Shown here piece by piece: positions 1-7,858 of a stretch of DNA of 64,000 nucleotides. The translations under genes were made by a program, and so were the position numbers. Source of the DNA: UBA6016 sp964568395 (GTDB lineage: Bacteria; Campylobacterota; Campylobacteria; Campylobacterales; UBA6016); NCBI GenBank assembly GCA_964568395.1, contig CAZMPN010000001.1, positions 135,128 to 199,127 on the forward strand, read 5' to 3'. The first letter of the stretch is position 1. Every line of letters starts with the position of its first letter. The notes beneath the pieces are model-generated. The model saw only the letters and a program-made list of their open reading frames with translations. It was not told where the DNA came from and ran no database searches.

Positions 1-476
1 GTATTGTCGGTAGCGTTTTCGTTTGTTACCCAGTCAAAGTTTGCATAGCCAGGCGCTGTATTTGATTGGCTGTGGTTTGCGGTATCACCAAACGCTTTGT
101 TGTACGAGAGTTTACCGATGAAGCTAAGCTCTTTTGTTGGAGCCGCTTTCATGCCAAGAACTAGCCTGTTTGTAAGAAGCGCTGAGTTTGCAGCGGCGTT
201 AGGTCCACCGTTTGCGCCGGCTAGTTGGTATCTTACATAATCATAGCTAGCTCTGTAGTCAGCATCCCACTTAAGGTTGTCGCCGCCGGTTCTTACTTTT
301 AGCTCTTTTATCTGTTTGGCAACCGTCGCAAGATCGGCAGCCTCTTGATTTTTTTTGAGTTCGGCTATTTGAGCTTTTAGTTCGTTTAGCTCGTTTTTTA
401 GCGCCGATACGTCGTCAGCCGCAAATGCGGAAGTAGCAAGGATAGCCGCCAGTGAAAATACACCGATTTTCTTCAT
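1..476 (-). CDS. Porin-like outer-membrane protein, DUF3373 type (partial, 3' end outside window)
   Basis: The first 158 codons are present and the gene runs off the left edge. It starts with a clear signal peptide (MKKIGVFSLAAILATSAFA). A heptad-like segment follows (residues about 22-50, repeated ELK/LK units), as in porins that carry a short N-terminal coiled coil. The remainder (NLKWDADYRASYDY, then LLTNRLVLGM and LSFIGKLSYNKAFGD) has the alternating pattern of outer-membrane strands. I recognise it as like the DUF3373 family of Campylobacterota. The ATG at 476 has an AGGAGA ribosome site 6 nt upstream. The pore function is inferred from the family; no substrate can be read from the sequence. 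Confidence 0.7.
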   Translation of the reverse strand, partial: MKKIGVFSLAAILATSAFAADDVSALKNELNELKAQIAELKKNQEAADLATVAKQIKELKVRTGGDNLKWDADYRASYDYVRYQLAGANGGPNAAANSALLTNRLVLGMKAAPTKELSFIGKLSYNKAFGDTANHSQSNTAPGYANFDWVTNENATDN

Positions 477-522
477 CTGTTCTCCTATTTTTGATTTTGG
501 TTTTATGCGTGTACCAATAAAA

Positions 523-852
523 TTAGCCGCAGGCCGGCACATTGCCGCTGTCGGAGCCGTATTCTTTCAAGAACTCATGTAGGTCTTGCATCTGTCCTTT
601 AAATGACGGACCGCCAAAATAAGACGACGCCTTAGGATCGCTCTTATGTTTTTCTATCAAAGAGGCGGCGTCGTTTGAAAACCACTTGTCCCATCCGGCT
701 TGGGTTGCCATCGCGGCGCCTTTTACGCCGTTGCCGTGACAGCTCTTGCAAGCTTTTAGGTAAAGTTTTTGGCCTTCTTCAACGCCTCCAAAAGATGCAG
801 TGGACAAAGCTACGGTAAGCATTGCCGTTTGCAAAAGTTTTTGTATATTCAT
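523..852 (-). CDS. Periplasmic single-haem cytochrome c
   Basis: A 109-residue class I-like cytochrome c. After a signal peptide ending near ASFG there is one haem site, CKSCH, and a Met-containing C-terminal helix region that could give the sixth ligand. It would carry electrons in the periplasm. I start at ATG 852 rather than the GTG six bases further out, because AGGAGG lies 7 nt before this ATG and overlaps that GTG. It ends 47 nt before the porin gene on the same strand, so the two may share transcripts, although the porin has its own ribosome site. The electron partner is unknown. Confidence 0.85.
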   Translation of the reverse strand: MNIQKLLQTAMLTVALSTASFGGVEEGQKLYLKACKSCHGNGVKGAAMATQAGWDKWFSNDAASLIEKHKSDPKASSYFGGPSFKGQMQDLHEFLKEYGSDSGNVPACG

Positions 853-1018
853 AAACACTCCTCCTATACGTATTCGATTTTATGATAAGAAATATTAACT
901 AAAGATTAAATATTAATTTTTGTAATTTTTTTTATCAGCTTTTCGCCAAACGTAACATAAGAATTTGTAAAGTTATTGATATGAATCAAAAATGTAGTAG
1001 AGGGTAAATAATGAGGAA

Positions 1019-1039
1019 AGAGAGGGTTTCTCCCTCTCT
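1019..1039 (-). terminator. Hairpin after the 54-residue gene
   Basis: A perfect 8-bp stem (AGAGAGGG with CCCTCTCT, 5-nt loop) lies just 3' of the small minus-strand gene. The tail on the minus strand is only moderately T-rich, so efficiency is uncertain. Confidence 0.5.
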
Positions 1040-1045
1040 CTTTGA

Positions 1046-1210
1046 TTATAGAGAAACGCCGCTTTCTTCAGACGCTTCCGAGATTCTGACGATATCGTTT
1101 TCATCTTTTTCTAGCAGATGAAAGGCCTTGCCGTCTTCTTTTCTTATCCAGTACGAATTTTCCTCGTCGTACTCGAAACCTTGTAAAACTTCGGAATATG
1201 AAATCTTCAT
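1046..1210 (-). CDS. Small conserved-looking protein of unknown function, 54 aa
   Basis: A short open frame from ATG 1210 to TAA 1046. The product is acidic (many Glu and Asp), has no signal peptide or membrane segment, and contains an aromatic-rich stretch, YWIRKEDGKAFHLLEKD. I call it a real gene because an AAGGA site lies 7-8 nt before the ATG, a terminator-like hairpin follows directly, and codon use matches the neighbours. I do not recognise the family. It sits alone between the cytochrome c gene and tRNA-Arg. Its function cannot be inferred from context. Confidence 0.6.
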   Translation of the reverse strand: MKISYSEVLQGFEYDEENSYWIRKEDGKAFHLLEKDENDIVRISEASEESGVSL

Positions 1211-1387
1211 CTTGAATTCCTTGTGTTAAGGTATTAAATATGTGCAAAAAACGCTCCAAATTTTTCGGATCTGTTTTGTGCGCTTTTGGTGCTAATTTTA
1301 CAAAAACTGGCGTAAAAAATAGATAAATTTGATATTAAATCGGCAAAAAGTGATACGAAGTGATACGGATAGCGGATTTTATTTTGG

Positions 1388-1464
1388 TGGTGCCCCGGAG
1401 TGGATTCGAACCAATGGCCTCAGAATTAGGAATTCTGCGCTCTATCCATCTGAGCTACCGGGAC
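1388..1464 (-). tRNA. tRNA-Arg(CCT)
   Basis: Full cloverleaf on the minus strand: acceptor GTCCCGG with CCGGGGC (one G-T pair), D stem GCTC/GAGC, anticodon stem CAGAA/TTCTG with loop TTCCTAA giving anticodon CCT, T loop TTCGAAT, and an encoded CCA. The T stem has one T-C mismatch (ATTGG/CCACT). It reads AGG codons. Confidence 0.93.
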
Positions 1465-1503
1465 ATAGGCGGTAATTATATCAAAATTCCCTTTTTGGGT
1501 CTA

Positions 1504-2616
1504 TTAGAGCTTTGTCAAAAAAACGGAGAATATTTTGGCTAGCTTTTGTATCTCATCGGCGGTTACGCATTCGTTCGGGGCGTGTATGGTTTCGTTTCTT
1601 GGTCCAAACTCCAATACCGTTATGCCCTCTCTGGCTATAAACCTTGCGTCGCTAGTGCCGCCCGCAGTAGAGGCCTTTGGCTTTTGCCCGGTAACGCCCT
1701 CTACGCACTCTCCTAGTTTTTCGAAGTAGAGTTTTGATTTTTCGTCTTTTTCTAGCACAAAAGAGTTTGAGCTTTGGCTCATCTCTATCTCGAACTTTTC
1801 TATTTTGGCTTTTCGCATCGCCTCTTTCAAAAATACGTCCACTTTTTTGGTATCCGTAGCCGTAGAGTTTCTGATATTGAAAAGTATCTCCAGCTCGCTC
1901 GGGATTACGTTGTGTTTGCCGTAGCCGCTTTTTATATCGGTTATTACAAGACGGCTCGGCGCAAAAAATTCGTCCCCATCGTCAAGCTCCTTGTCTGCTA
2001 TAAGCGTAAGTAGCCTTGAGGCCAAAACGACCGGATTTATCGCTTTTTCCGGATATGCCGCATGTCCGCCGCGTCCTATTATTTTTATTTTACCGTTTAT
2101 GGAGCCTCTGCGCCCAACTTTTATCGTATCGCCAAAAAACGCTTCGCACGTGGGCTCCGCCACTATGCAAAAATCTGGAAGCATCTTCAGCTCTTTTAAT
2201 CTTTCAAGCATCAAAGCCGTGCCGTATACGGCGTCGCCCTCTTCGTCGCTTGTGATAAGCGTGGATAGCGTCCCTTTGAAGTTTTCGGTATGTTTCAGCG
2301 CATAAAGGAAGGCCGCCACCCCGCCCTTCATATCGGCGGCTCCTCTACCGTATATGACGCCGTCCTGCTCCGTCGCCTCGAAAGGGTCAGTTCTCCACTC
2401 CCCGCCGGCCGGAACTACGTCTATATGTCCGGCAAAGCATATATGAGGCCCATCGCCGAACTTTTTGTACAAAAACAGGTTTTTGACGCCTTCTCTTTGT
2501 GTTTCTATCGCCTCGAATCCGTCGAGGTATGATTTGATAAACTCAAAGGAGCCCGCTTCGCTCGGAGTGATGGAGGGGAATGATATGAGGTGTTTTAAGA
2601 GCTCTATGGGATTCAC
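1504..2616 (-). CDS. dapE: Succinyl-diaminopimelate desuccinylase
   Basis: M20-family zinc peptidase fold that removes succinate from N-succinyl-LL-diaminopimelate, making LL-DAP for lysine and peptidoglycan. At 370 residues it has the usual length. Visible metal-site motifs are GHIDVVP (His64, Asp66), GAADMKGG (Asp95) and SDEEGD (Glu125/126), plus an EPT motif and a C-terminal HAPNE. The start is GTG 2616, sharing one base with the TAG stop of the upstream GGDEF gene (TAGTG), so the two are translationally coupled. Downstream lies tRNA-Arg. Cytoplasmic. The family assignment is secure; coupling to a second-messenger gene is probably positional only. Confidence 0.95.
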   Translation of the reverse strand: MNPIELLKHLISFPSITPSEAGSFEFIKSYLDGFEAIETQREGVKNLFLYKKFGDGPHICFAGHIDVVPAGGEWRTDPFEATEQDGVIYGRGAADMKGGVAAFLYALKHTENFKGTLSTLITSDEEGDAVYGTALMLERLKELKMLPDFCIVAEPTCEAFFGDTIKVGRRGSINGKIKIIGRGGHAAYPEKAINPVVLASRLLTLIADKELDDGDEFFAPSRLVITDIKSGYGKHNVIPSELEILFNIRNSTATDTKKVDVFLKEAMRKAKIEKFEIEMSQSSNSFVLEKDEKSKLYFEKLGECVEGVTGQKPKASTAGGTSDARFIAREGITVLEFGPRNETIHAPNECVTADEIQKLAKIFSVFLTKL

Positions 2617-3566
2617 TAAACGCTTTCTTTGACCAGATTTTTCCCGCTTTGTTTTGCCAGTTTGAGCCCCTCTACGGCGCGAGCCAGCATCGTAGACATA
2701 TCGTCGTCGTCCCTGTGGTGTGCAACGCCCATCGATACCGTTACTTTCAGTATCTGCTCCGAATAGATGAGTTTCGAAATTTCCACTTTTGAGCGAATTC
2801 TGTTCGCTATCTCAAGCGATTTTTCTGGTACGAGCCTGTTTAGCACCATCACGAACTCCTCTTCGCCGTACCTATATATTTTGTCACCCTCTCTGATGGA
2901 GTTCTTGAACGTGTTTGCTAGGAATATAAGGACTTTGTCTCCGGCTAAGTGTCCGAACTCCTCGTTGATCTGCGTGAAGTCGTCTACGTCGATAAGCAAG
3001 ATGGTCATATCCAGCTTTCTGCCGCCGGCCGCAGATATCATCTGCTCCATGTCGCTTATGAATGCGCGCTTGTTCAGCAGTTTCGTCAGCGGATCCATTT
3101 TTGATTCGCTGAGCGCCTGCTCAAGCTCTATCTCAAGCCTTCTTATCTCTTCGTCCGAGCGTCTAAGCTCTTCTAGCAGCTGGCCTTGGAACGAGAGCAT
3201 CGACTGCATGATTCGTTGGTAGTCCACATGCGCCTTGTTTACCTCGTCGAGCCTGACGCTATCCAGATAGTCGCCTTGAGCCATGACGGTTTTGGAGATC
3301 GAGCGGTTGCTGCTGCTGAAAGCGTTTAGGCTGTCTTTTGAGAGCTTGATGTATTTTTCCAGCTCTTCGTCCGCGTTTTCGGCCGAATTGCCCTCCGAGT
3401 ATCTTTGGAAGAGCTTTGTTATTTCCGGATTGTCGACGTCGGTTAGTATTTCGCGAAATATTTTCTCGTAATACTTAGGGTACGACGGAGTTTTGGTTGC
3501 GTCCAGCTTTTTTAAAACAGCTTCTCTGATCTTGAGAATAAACTCAAATACTTCTTCTTTTTCCAA
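2616..3566 (-). CDS. GGDEF-domain protein (probable diguanylate cyclase)
   Basis: 316 residues with no membrane segment. Residues about 1-145 are helical with coiled-coil-like Glu/Arg/Leu repeats just before the catalytic domain. Residues about 150-316 form a GGDEF domain (DPLTKLLNKR, then LIDVDDFTQINEEFGH). The active-site loop reads GEEEF (234-238), so the second Gly of GG(D/E)EF is Glu. The inhibitory-site motif RxxD (Arg225-Asp228) is intact, five residues upstream. The family makes cyclic di-GMP from two GTP. Whether this variant loop is active is open. The start is a TTG at 3566; an AAGGA lies about 11 nt upstream. It is the first gene of a pair with dapE. Confidence 0.85.
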   Translation of the reverse strand: MEKEEVFEFILKIREAVLKKLDATKTPSYPKYYEKIFREILTDVDNPEITKLFQRYSEGNSAENADEELEKYIKLSKDSLNAFSSSNRSISKTVMAQGDYLDSVRLDEVNKAHVDYQRIMQSMLSFQGQLLEELRRSDEEIRRLEIELEQALSESKMDPLTKLLNKRAFISDMEQMISAAGGRKLDMTILLIDVDDFTQINEEFGHLAGDKVLIFLANTFKNSIREGDKIYRYGEEEFVMVLNRLVPEKSLEIANRIRSKVEISKLIYSEQILKVTVSMGVAHHRDDDDMSTMLARAVEGLKLAKQSGKNLVKESV

Positions 3567-3677
3567 CTCTCGCCGTCCTTTTTGGTGTCCACAAACAGTA
3601 TGATTAAACTAAATCGATTTTATTCAAAAAATAATAAAAATTTAAACGCTAAATATTTAAGGAAATCTTATTTTTGG

Positions 3678-3683
3678 TAAAAT
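3678..3683 (+). promoter_or_regulatory. Extended -10 element of the lipoprotein-CheY operon
   Basis: TGG followed by TAAAAT at 3678-3683, ending exactly 6 nt before ATG 3690. A normal start site would fall on or next to the A of the ATG, implying a leaderless mRNA. No AGGAG-type ribosome site is present. Confidence 0.55.
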
Positions 3684-3689
3684 TACGGG

Positions 3690-4139
3690 ATGAGAGTCAA
3701 GATAGCGTTCATTTTTTGCATTTTATTCGTATTTTACGGCTGTGCTACAAGCTCTGGCGAACTCGGTACGCCAAATGCAAAGGGTACAAAAAAAGAACCT
3801 GTTAATTTTGAAGATAAAAATGAGGTTTTGTCCTATATAGCAAGGGCTGCGCTTGATTTTTACCTTCAAGAAGGCGGATATGGGGAGCTAAGAGAGTTTT
3901 CCATAAACAACAAGACAAAAAAACTATTTTTTAAAACAAAGCTAAAAGGCGAGGAGAGATTCTTGTCTGTTAGCGTAGATAGATACGATATCAAAAGAGA
4001 GGGCGGAAAATATTTTTTTATCGCGAAGGGCATAACTACCGACAGGGAGTGGCTCAATATCGCGGCCAAAAACTTTTTGGAAGAGAAAAAAATAGAGATT
4101 CCGGCTAAATATTCGATTTTTATTTTGGCGGCGATGTAA
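3690..4139 (+). CDS. Putative lipoprotein of unknown function
   Basis: 149 residues with a type II signal peptide (MRVKIAFIFCILFVFYGC), so the mature N-terminal Cys would be lipidated. The body has no domain I recognise: mixed charged strands and helices, including a segment FFKTKLKGEERFLSVSVDRYDI. Its stop overlaps the start of the CheY-like gene (TAATG), so the two are co-translated. It is divergent from the GGDEF gene across 123 bp. A -10 hexamer sits 6 nt before the ATG. A membrane-associated role alongside the response regulator is possible but only inferred from coupling. Confidence 0.75.
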   Translation: MRVKIAFIFCILFVFYGCATSSGELGTPNAKGTKKEPVNFEDKNEVLSYIARAALDFYLQEGGYGELREFSINNKTKKLFFKTKLKGEERFLSVSVDRYDIKREGGKYFFIAKGITTDREWLNIAAKNFLEEKKIEIPAKYSIFILAAM

Positions 4140-4705
4140 TGAACTTTAAAATACTTGTGGTTGACGATAGCCAGACTATCAGAAAGATCATACGGACGAA
4201 TCTGGAGCGCATAGGTGTGAAGAACGTTCTGGAGGCCGGAGACGGCGAAAACGCGCTTAGGATGTTGTCGGCAAATCCGGATATAAACTTGATGTTTATC
4301 GATTACAACATGCCGGTTATGAACGGGCTGGCCGCCGTCAAGAAGATAAGAGAGAACAAGGCGTACGACAATCTAAAAATTATCGCAATATCGAGCGCTT
4401 TCGACCCGGCTCTGATGGGAAGCTTCGAGAAGCTAAACGTGGCCGGCTTCATAGTAAAGCCGTTCGATCTGCAAAAGTTTAACAGCACGGTAGCCCCGAT
4501 ATTGGAATCGCCGGTCGAAGCGGTAGGCGCCGGTGTCCAAAAGGGAGTGCCGAAAGAAGACGTCGTAAGGCTGTTTAGCTCCGAAAAGCCGGACGTGCAC
4601 ATGAACGGGAAATTCGTAGAGTTCGATTTTAAAAACGAGAAGATAAAACTGGACGTAGACGTGATATCCAGATACGGTTCAGTCTATGTCGAGCTTGGCG
4701 ACTAG
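4139..4705 (+). CDS. CheY-like response regulator with a short unknown C-terminal domain
   Basis: 188 residues. Residues 1-125 form a complete receiver domain: acidic pair Asp9/Asp10, phosphoacceptor Asp55 (FIDYNMP), Ser85 (AISSA) and Lys107 (IVKPF). Residues about 126-188 are not a DNA-binding domain I know; a linker rich in Val and Gly leads to a small beta-rich tail. It therefore probably acts by protein contact, as in chemotaxis or flagellar control. It is translationally coupled to the upstream lipoprotein. Its last 27 bases overlap the 3' end of dnaG on the other strand. No histidine kinase lies next to it. Confidence 0.88.
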   Translation: MNFKILVVDDSQTIRKIIRTNLERIGVKNVLEAGDGENALRMLSANPDINLMFIDYNMPVMNGLAAVKKIRENKAYDNLKIIAISSAFDPALMGSFEKLNVAGFIVKPFDLQKFNSTVAPILESPVEAVGAGVQKGVPKEDVVRLFSSEKPDVHMNGKFVEFDFKNEKIKLDVDVISRYGSVYVELGD

Positions 4706-6334
4706 GTCTATATCCAGTTCGCACAACTCCCCTTTTTTCAGCCTCTCTTTTATGCTCATAATCTTTCGCATATAAAAAGATTTTTGCTCTGCCCCAACCG
4801 CTTTCGAGTTTTTCAGCTTTACCAACATCTTGTCGTAGAAAATGGCGCTCTTGGCGATAAGGAAAGAGACCAGCTCCTCTTCGCTCATAGGCGTTATTTT
4901 ATCGTTGCCTTCCAGCTCCAAAAGAAGAGGCGAATCAAAGCTGCCCGAAGATACGAGCGAGAAGAGATCCCTATGGTACTCGAACATCTGAGCCTCGATT
5001 CTGTTTAGCACCATATCCAAAAGCGCATGGTTTTGGAGCATCGTCTTTATCGCCGCCGCTTCTGCGGGGTCGTATTTTTCCACTATTTTTTGCTCGGCGT
5101 TCTGCTTTTTCGAGAGTTTAAAAAAATCGGCCGGAACTTTGAGTATCGCCGCCGCCAGCCTTTTATACTCTTCGGCGAAGATTCGGCTTGGAAGCTCAAG
5201 AATCTCTTTCGCTTCGTTTGCAGCCTTCTCTTTTTCAATGGGGTTCGAGAGGTCATGTTTTTTGGCTATGTTTTCTAGCAAAAACTCTATAAAAGGCTTC
5301 GTCTTTCTAAAGATGGCCGCCAGCTCCATCGTTTTGCCGTCCTTTACCATGTCCGCCGGATCCAGTCCTTTGTCGAATATGGCCACCCCGCCGTCTACGG
5401 AGTGCTCAAGCAGCAGCTTTGCAGACTTATACGCCGCGTTCAGTCCTGCGCCGTCTGTATCAAATGCGAGTATCACCTTGGCTTCCGCTTTTTTGATGGT
5501 AGGCAGATGCTCTTTCGTAAGCGCAGTTCCAAGCACCGCTACCGCGTTTGAGAAGCCCGCCTGGTGCAGCATGATGACGTCCATATAGCCTTCGCATACT
5601 ATCATCGTTTTCTGTTTCGCGATCGCCTCTTTGGCTACGTTGATGCCGTAGAACACTTTTGATTTGTTAAATAGCTTCGTCTGAGGAGAGTTTAGGTATT
5701 TCGCCGGATGGTTTGTGATGGTGCGTCCGCCAAATCCTATCACTTTGCCGTTCTGGTTTTTTATCGGGAACGTTATCCGCTCTACGAATCTGGCGAATAC
5801 TCTCCCGTTTTCGTCTCCAAGCGCGCCGCATTCGACAGCTTCCGCGACCGGCAGAAAACTTCTCTTGACGAATTCGCTTTGGGCTTGCGACGACGGGGCG
5901 TAGCCAAGCTCGAACTTCTCTATGCTGGACTCGTATACGCCCCTTGCGACGATATACTCTTTGGCGGCGCGGTTATTGTCGAGGCATTTTTTGAAGTATT
6001 CGTTGAATTTTTCCAGTACGTCGCTTTTTTTGGTTGCCGCCGTCGTGTATTCGAGCCTGAAGTTGTATATGGCGGCTATCTTTTCTATCGCTTCGGCGTA
6101 GCTGATCTTCTCTATCTCTTGGACGAACTTTATCGCATCCCCTGATGCGTGGCATCCAAAACAGTGGTATATCTGTTTGTTCGGACTTACGACGAAACTC
6201 GGCGTCTTTTCGGCATGGAACGGGCAAGGGGACTTGAAGTTCGCGCCCATTTTTTTGATTTCGACGTAGTTTGAAACGACGTCTACGATGTCGATCATGC
6301 TTTTAAGCGCTTCGATAGATTCGGTTTTTATCAT
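4679..6334 (-). CDS. dnaG: DNA primase
   Basis: 551 residues. It synthesises RNA primers for replication. The N-terminal CHC2 zinc site is present (Cys37, His40, Cys58, Cys61), then the catalytic core with the TOPRIM motifs CEGYMDV and FDTDGAG. The C-terminal third, which in the family binds the DnaB helicase, is shorter and divergent. The start at ATG 6334 has a TATAAT only 6 nt upstream, so the mRNA may be leaderless. The gene ends inside the last 27 bases of the convergent response regulator gene. The neighbouring order dnaG, TPR gene, rnhA, rnc, aroC matches Campylobacter. Confidence 0.97.
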   Translation of the reverse strand: MIKTESIEALKSMIDIVDVVSNYVEIKKMGANFKSPCPFHAEKTPSFVVSPNKQIYHCFGCHASGDAIKFVQEIEKISYAEAIEKIAAIYNFRLEYTTAATKKSDVLEKFNEYFKKCLDNNRAAKEYIVARGVYESSIEKFELGYAPSSQAQSEFVKRSFLPVAEAVECGALGDENGRVFARFVERITFPIKNQNGKVIGFGGRTITNHPAKYLNSPQTKLFNKSKVFYGINVAKEAIAKQKTMIVCEGYMDVIMLHQAGFSNAVAVLGTALTKEHLPTIKKAEAKVILAFDTDGAGLNAAYKSAKLLLEHSVDGGVAIFDKGLDPADMVKDGKTMELAAIFRKTKPFIEFLLENIAKKHDLSNPIEKEKAANEAKEILELPSRIFAEEYKRLAAAILKVPADFFKLSKKQNAEQKIVEKYDPAEAAAIKTMLQNHALLDMVLNRIEAQMFEYHRDLFSLVSSGSFDSPLLLELEGNDKITPMSEEELVSFLIAKSAIFYDKMLVKLKNSKAVGAEQKSFYMRKIMSIKERLKKGELCELDIDLVAKLDID

Positions 6335-6340
6335 TTCTCG

Positions 6341-6346
6341 ATTATA
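6341..6346 (-). promoter_or_regulatory. -10 element of dnaG
   Basis: A perfect TATAAT on the minus strand with 6 nt (CGAGAA) between it and the dnaG ATG. A start site at the usual distance would coincide with the ATG. It shares a 35-bp gap with the divergent promoter at 6358. Confidence 0.6.
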
Positions 6347-6357
6347 CCGAATTTTGG

Positions 6358-6363
6358 TACAAT
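6358..6363 (+). promoter_or_regulatory. Extended -10 element of the TPR-rnhA-rnc-aroC operon
   Basis: TGG followed by TACAAT, ending 6 nt before ATG 6370, with no ribosome site. Probable leaderless promoter for the four-gene operon. Confidence 0.55.
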
Positions 6364-6369
6364 CGCGGC

Positions 6370-7425
6370 ATGGGTAGCCTGTTTTTAGATTATCGGGATC
6401 CGTTGTTTGGGATAATGGCTTTTTTGCTTATCGTCTCGGTTGTAGCCGTTCTTTCCATGTTTTTTGGGAAGCTGAAAGGCGATACGCAGAGCAGGCGCAT
6501 TAAGAGGTTTTTGCAAAAGTTTCCGTCCGGCTCGGACGAAGGCGGTTATGCGAAAATTCTGGAGGCGCATCCGGACAGCTTCGAGCTTTTGACGAAGGTC
6601 GCAAAGGCCCATTTTGACGGTGGCGACTTCGAAAAGGCGCTAAAGATATATCTGGCGCTCCTGGAGTGGTTGTCGGTATTTGAAAAGGCGAAGAGGGCGG
6701 AAATACTCTCGTATATGGGTGATATATACACAAAAAGCGGCTTTTTGCAACGCTCCGTCGACGCTTACGAACAGAGCCTCGGACTTGTGGCTAGAAACCA
6801 AGGCGTATTGGAGAAGCTATCAAGACTCTATGAAAAAAGAGGGGAGCACCAAAAAGCGTTGGAGGCCGTCGACGCGCTCATAGAGATGGGGCTCGAGAAG
6901 CAAAAAGAGAAGCGCTTTTTGGAAGGTATCGTCTCTTTGAGGACGGCGAACACTTTTGAGGAGAAGCTGTCGATTCTGGACTCCCTCTATGGTTTTAGCC
7001 CCTATTTCGCCAGGGAATATCTAAAAGAGCTGCTCTTGACGGACCAAAAGAGAGCGGCCGTTTTTTTGTCCGACAAGGGCGATGTGAACTTTTTGGATAT
7101 ATTGTGGAGTTTCGAGCTTGACAACGAGATATTCAAAAACAGTACCAATCCGCTCGTCAAAAGCGTTTTGGCCGCAAAGGCGAAGAGCTATGCGGAGTCG
7201 GCGGAGAGCGGAATATTCGAACTCGACGTGCTGGTGGCGGCAAAATCCGCTAAGCCGGATATGGCGGTTGGACTCGGCTTTGAGTTTGTATGTCAAAAAT
7301 GCGGCAATCTCGATATAGACTACTTCTTTTCTTGTAAATGCTGCGGCGCCATAGACGAATGTAGGGTAGCGCCCGAAATAACTAAAGTAAGCCAAGATTC
7401 GGCTTTGTTTTTGGAGAGCTGGTGA
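6370..7425 (+). CDS. Membrane-anchored TPR protein with C-terminal rubredoxin-like zinc ribbon (LapB/YciM-like)
   Basis: 351 residues. A single membrane segment (about 12-34) is followed by a cytoplasmic TPR array (about 60-240, helices such as YMGDIYTKSGF and LYEKRGEHQKAL). The C-terminal metal-binding knuckle has Cys308-x2-Cys311 and Cys322-x2-Cys325. This order (anchor, TPRs, rubredoxin-like knuckle) is that of E. coli LapB/YciM, which controls LpxC turnover and LPS supply. Sequence identity looks low, so the function is inferred from architecture. It overlaps rnhA by 4 bp (GTGA) and heads the operon. Confidence 0.8.
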   Translation: MGSLFLDYRDPLFGIMAFLLIVSVVAVLSMFFGKLKGDTQSRRIKRFLQKFPSGSDEGGYAKILEAHPDSFELLTKVAKAHFDGGDFEKALKIYLALLEWLSVFEKAKRAEILSYMGDIYTKSGFLQRSVDAYEQSLGLVARNQGVLEKLSRLYEKRGEHQKALEAVDALIEMGLEKQKEKRFLEGIVSLRTANTFEEKLSILDSLYGFSPYFAREYLKELLLTDQKRAAVFLSDKGDVNFLDILWSFELDNEIFKNSTNPLVKSVLAAKAKSYAESAESGIFELDVLVAAKSAKPDMAVGLGFEFVCQKCGNLDIDYFFSCKCCGAIDECRVAPEITKVSQDSALFLESW

Positions 7426-7850
7426 AAAAAGTGTCTATCTATACGGACGGCTCGAGCCTCGGAAACCCAGGGCCCGGAGGATATTGCGCGATACTGGAGT
7501 ATGAAGTGGGCGGAAAACTTCATAGAAAAACCGTAAGCGGCGGCGAAGCGCATACGACAAATAACCGTATGGAGCTAAAAGCCGCGATTGAAGGCTTGTC
7601 GGCGCTAAAAGAAGGGTGTATTGTTGATATAATAACGGACTCGAAATACGTCGCCGACGCCATTAACAGCTGGCTGCACGGATGGATAAAAAAAGATTTC
7701 AAGGACGTCAAAAACCCTGATTTGTGGGCCGAGTATATCAAAGCCGCAAAGCCGCACAGGGTAAGCGCCCATTGGGTAAGAGGGCACAACGGCCACCCCC
7801 AAAACGAAGAGTGTGATCTGGTGGCAAAAAGCGAAGCCCAAAAATTTTAG
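7422..7850 (+). CDS. rnhA: Ribonuclease HI
   Basis: 142 residues. It cleaves RNA in RNA-DNA hybrids, such as primer remnants and R-loops. All catalytic residues are visible: Asp9 (YTDGS), Glu51 (NRMELKA), Asp73 (TDSKYV) and Asp132, with His122 in the flexible loop (RGHNGHP). The start is GTG 7422, overlapping the TPR gene stop as GTGA. The neighbours rnc and aroC follow in the conserved order. The primase gene diverges just upstream, so both primer synthesis and removal are encoded here. Confidence 0.96.
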   Translation: MKKVSIYTDGSSLGNPGPGGYCAILEYEVGGKLHRKTVSGGEAHTTNNRMELKAAIEGLSALKEGCIVDIITDSKYVADAINSWLHGWIKKDFKDVKNPDLWAEYIKAAKPHRVSAHWVRGHNGHPQNEECDLVAKSEAQKF

Positions 7851-7858
7851 GAGAGTGT

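Noticed and set aside
853..858. GTG start for the small cytochrome c
   Set aside because: This GTG lies within the AGGAGG region of the better ATG at 852.
1360..1542. A 60-codon open frame on the plus strand
   Set aside because: It runs across tRNA-Arg(CCT) and has no ribosome site.
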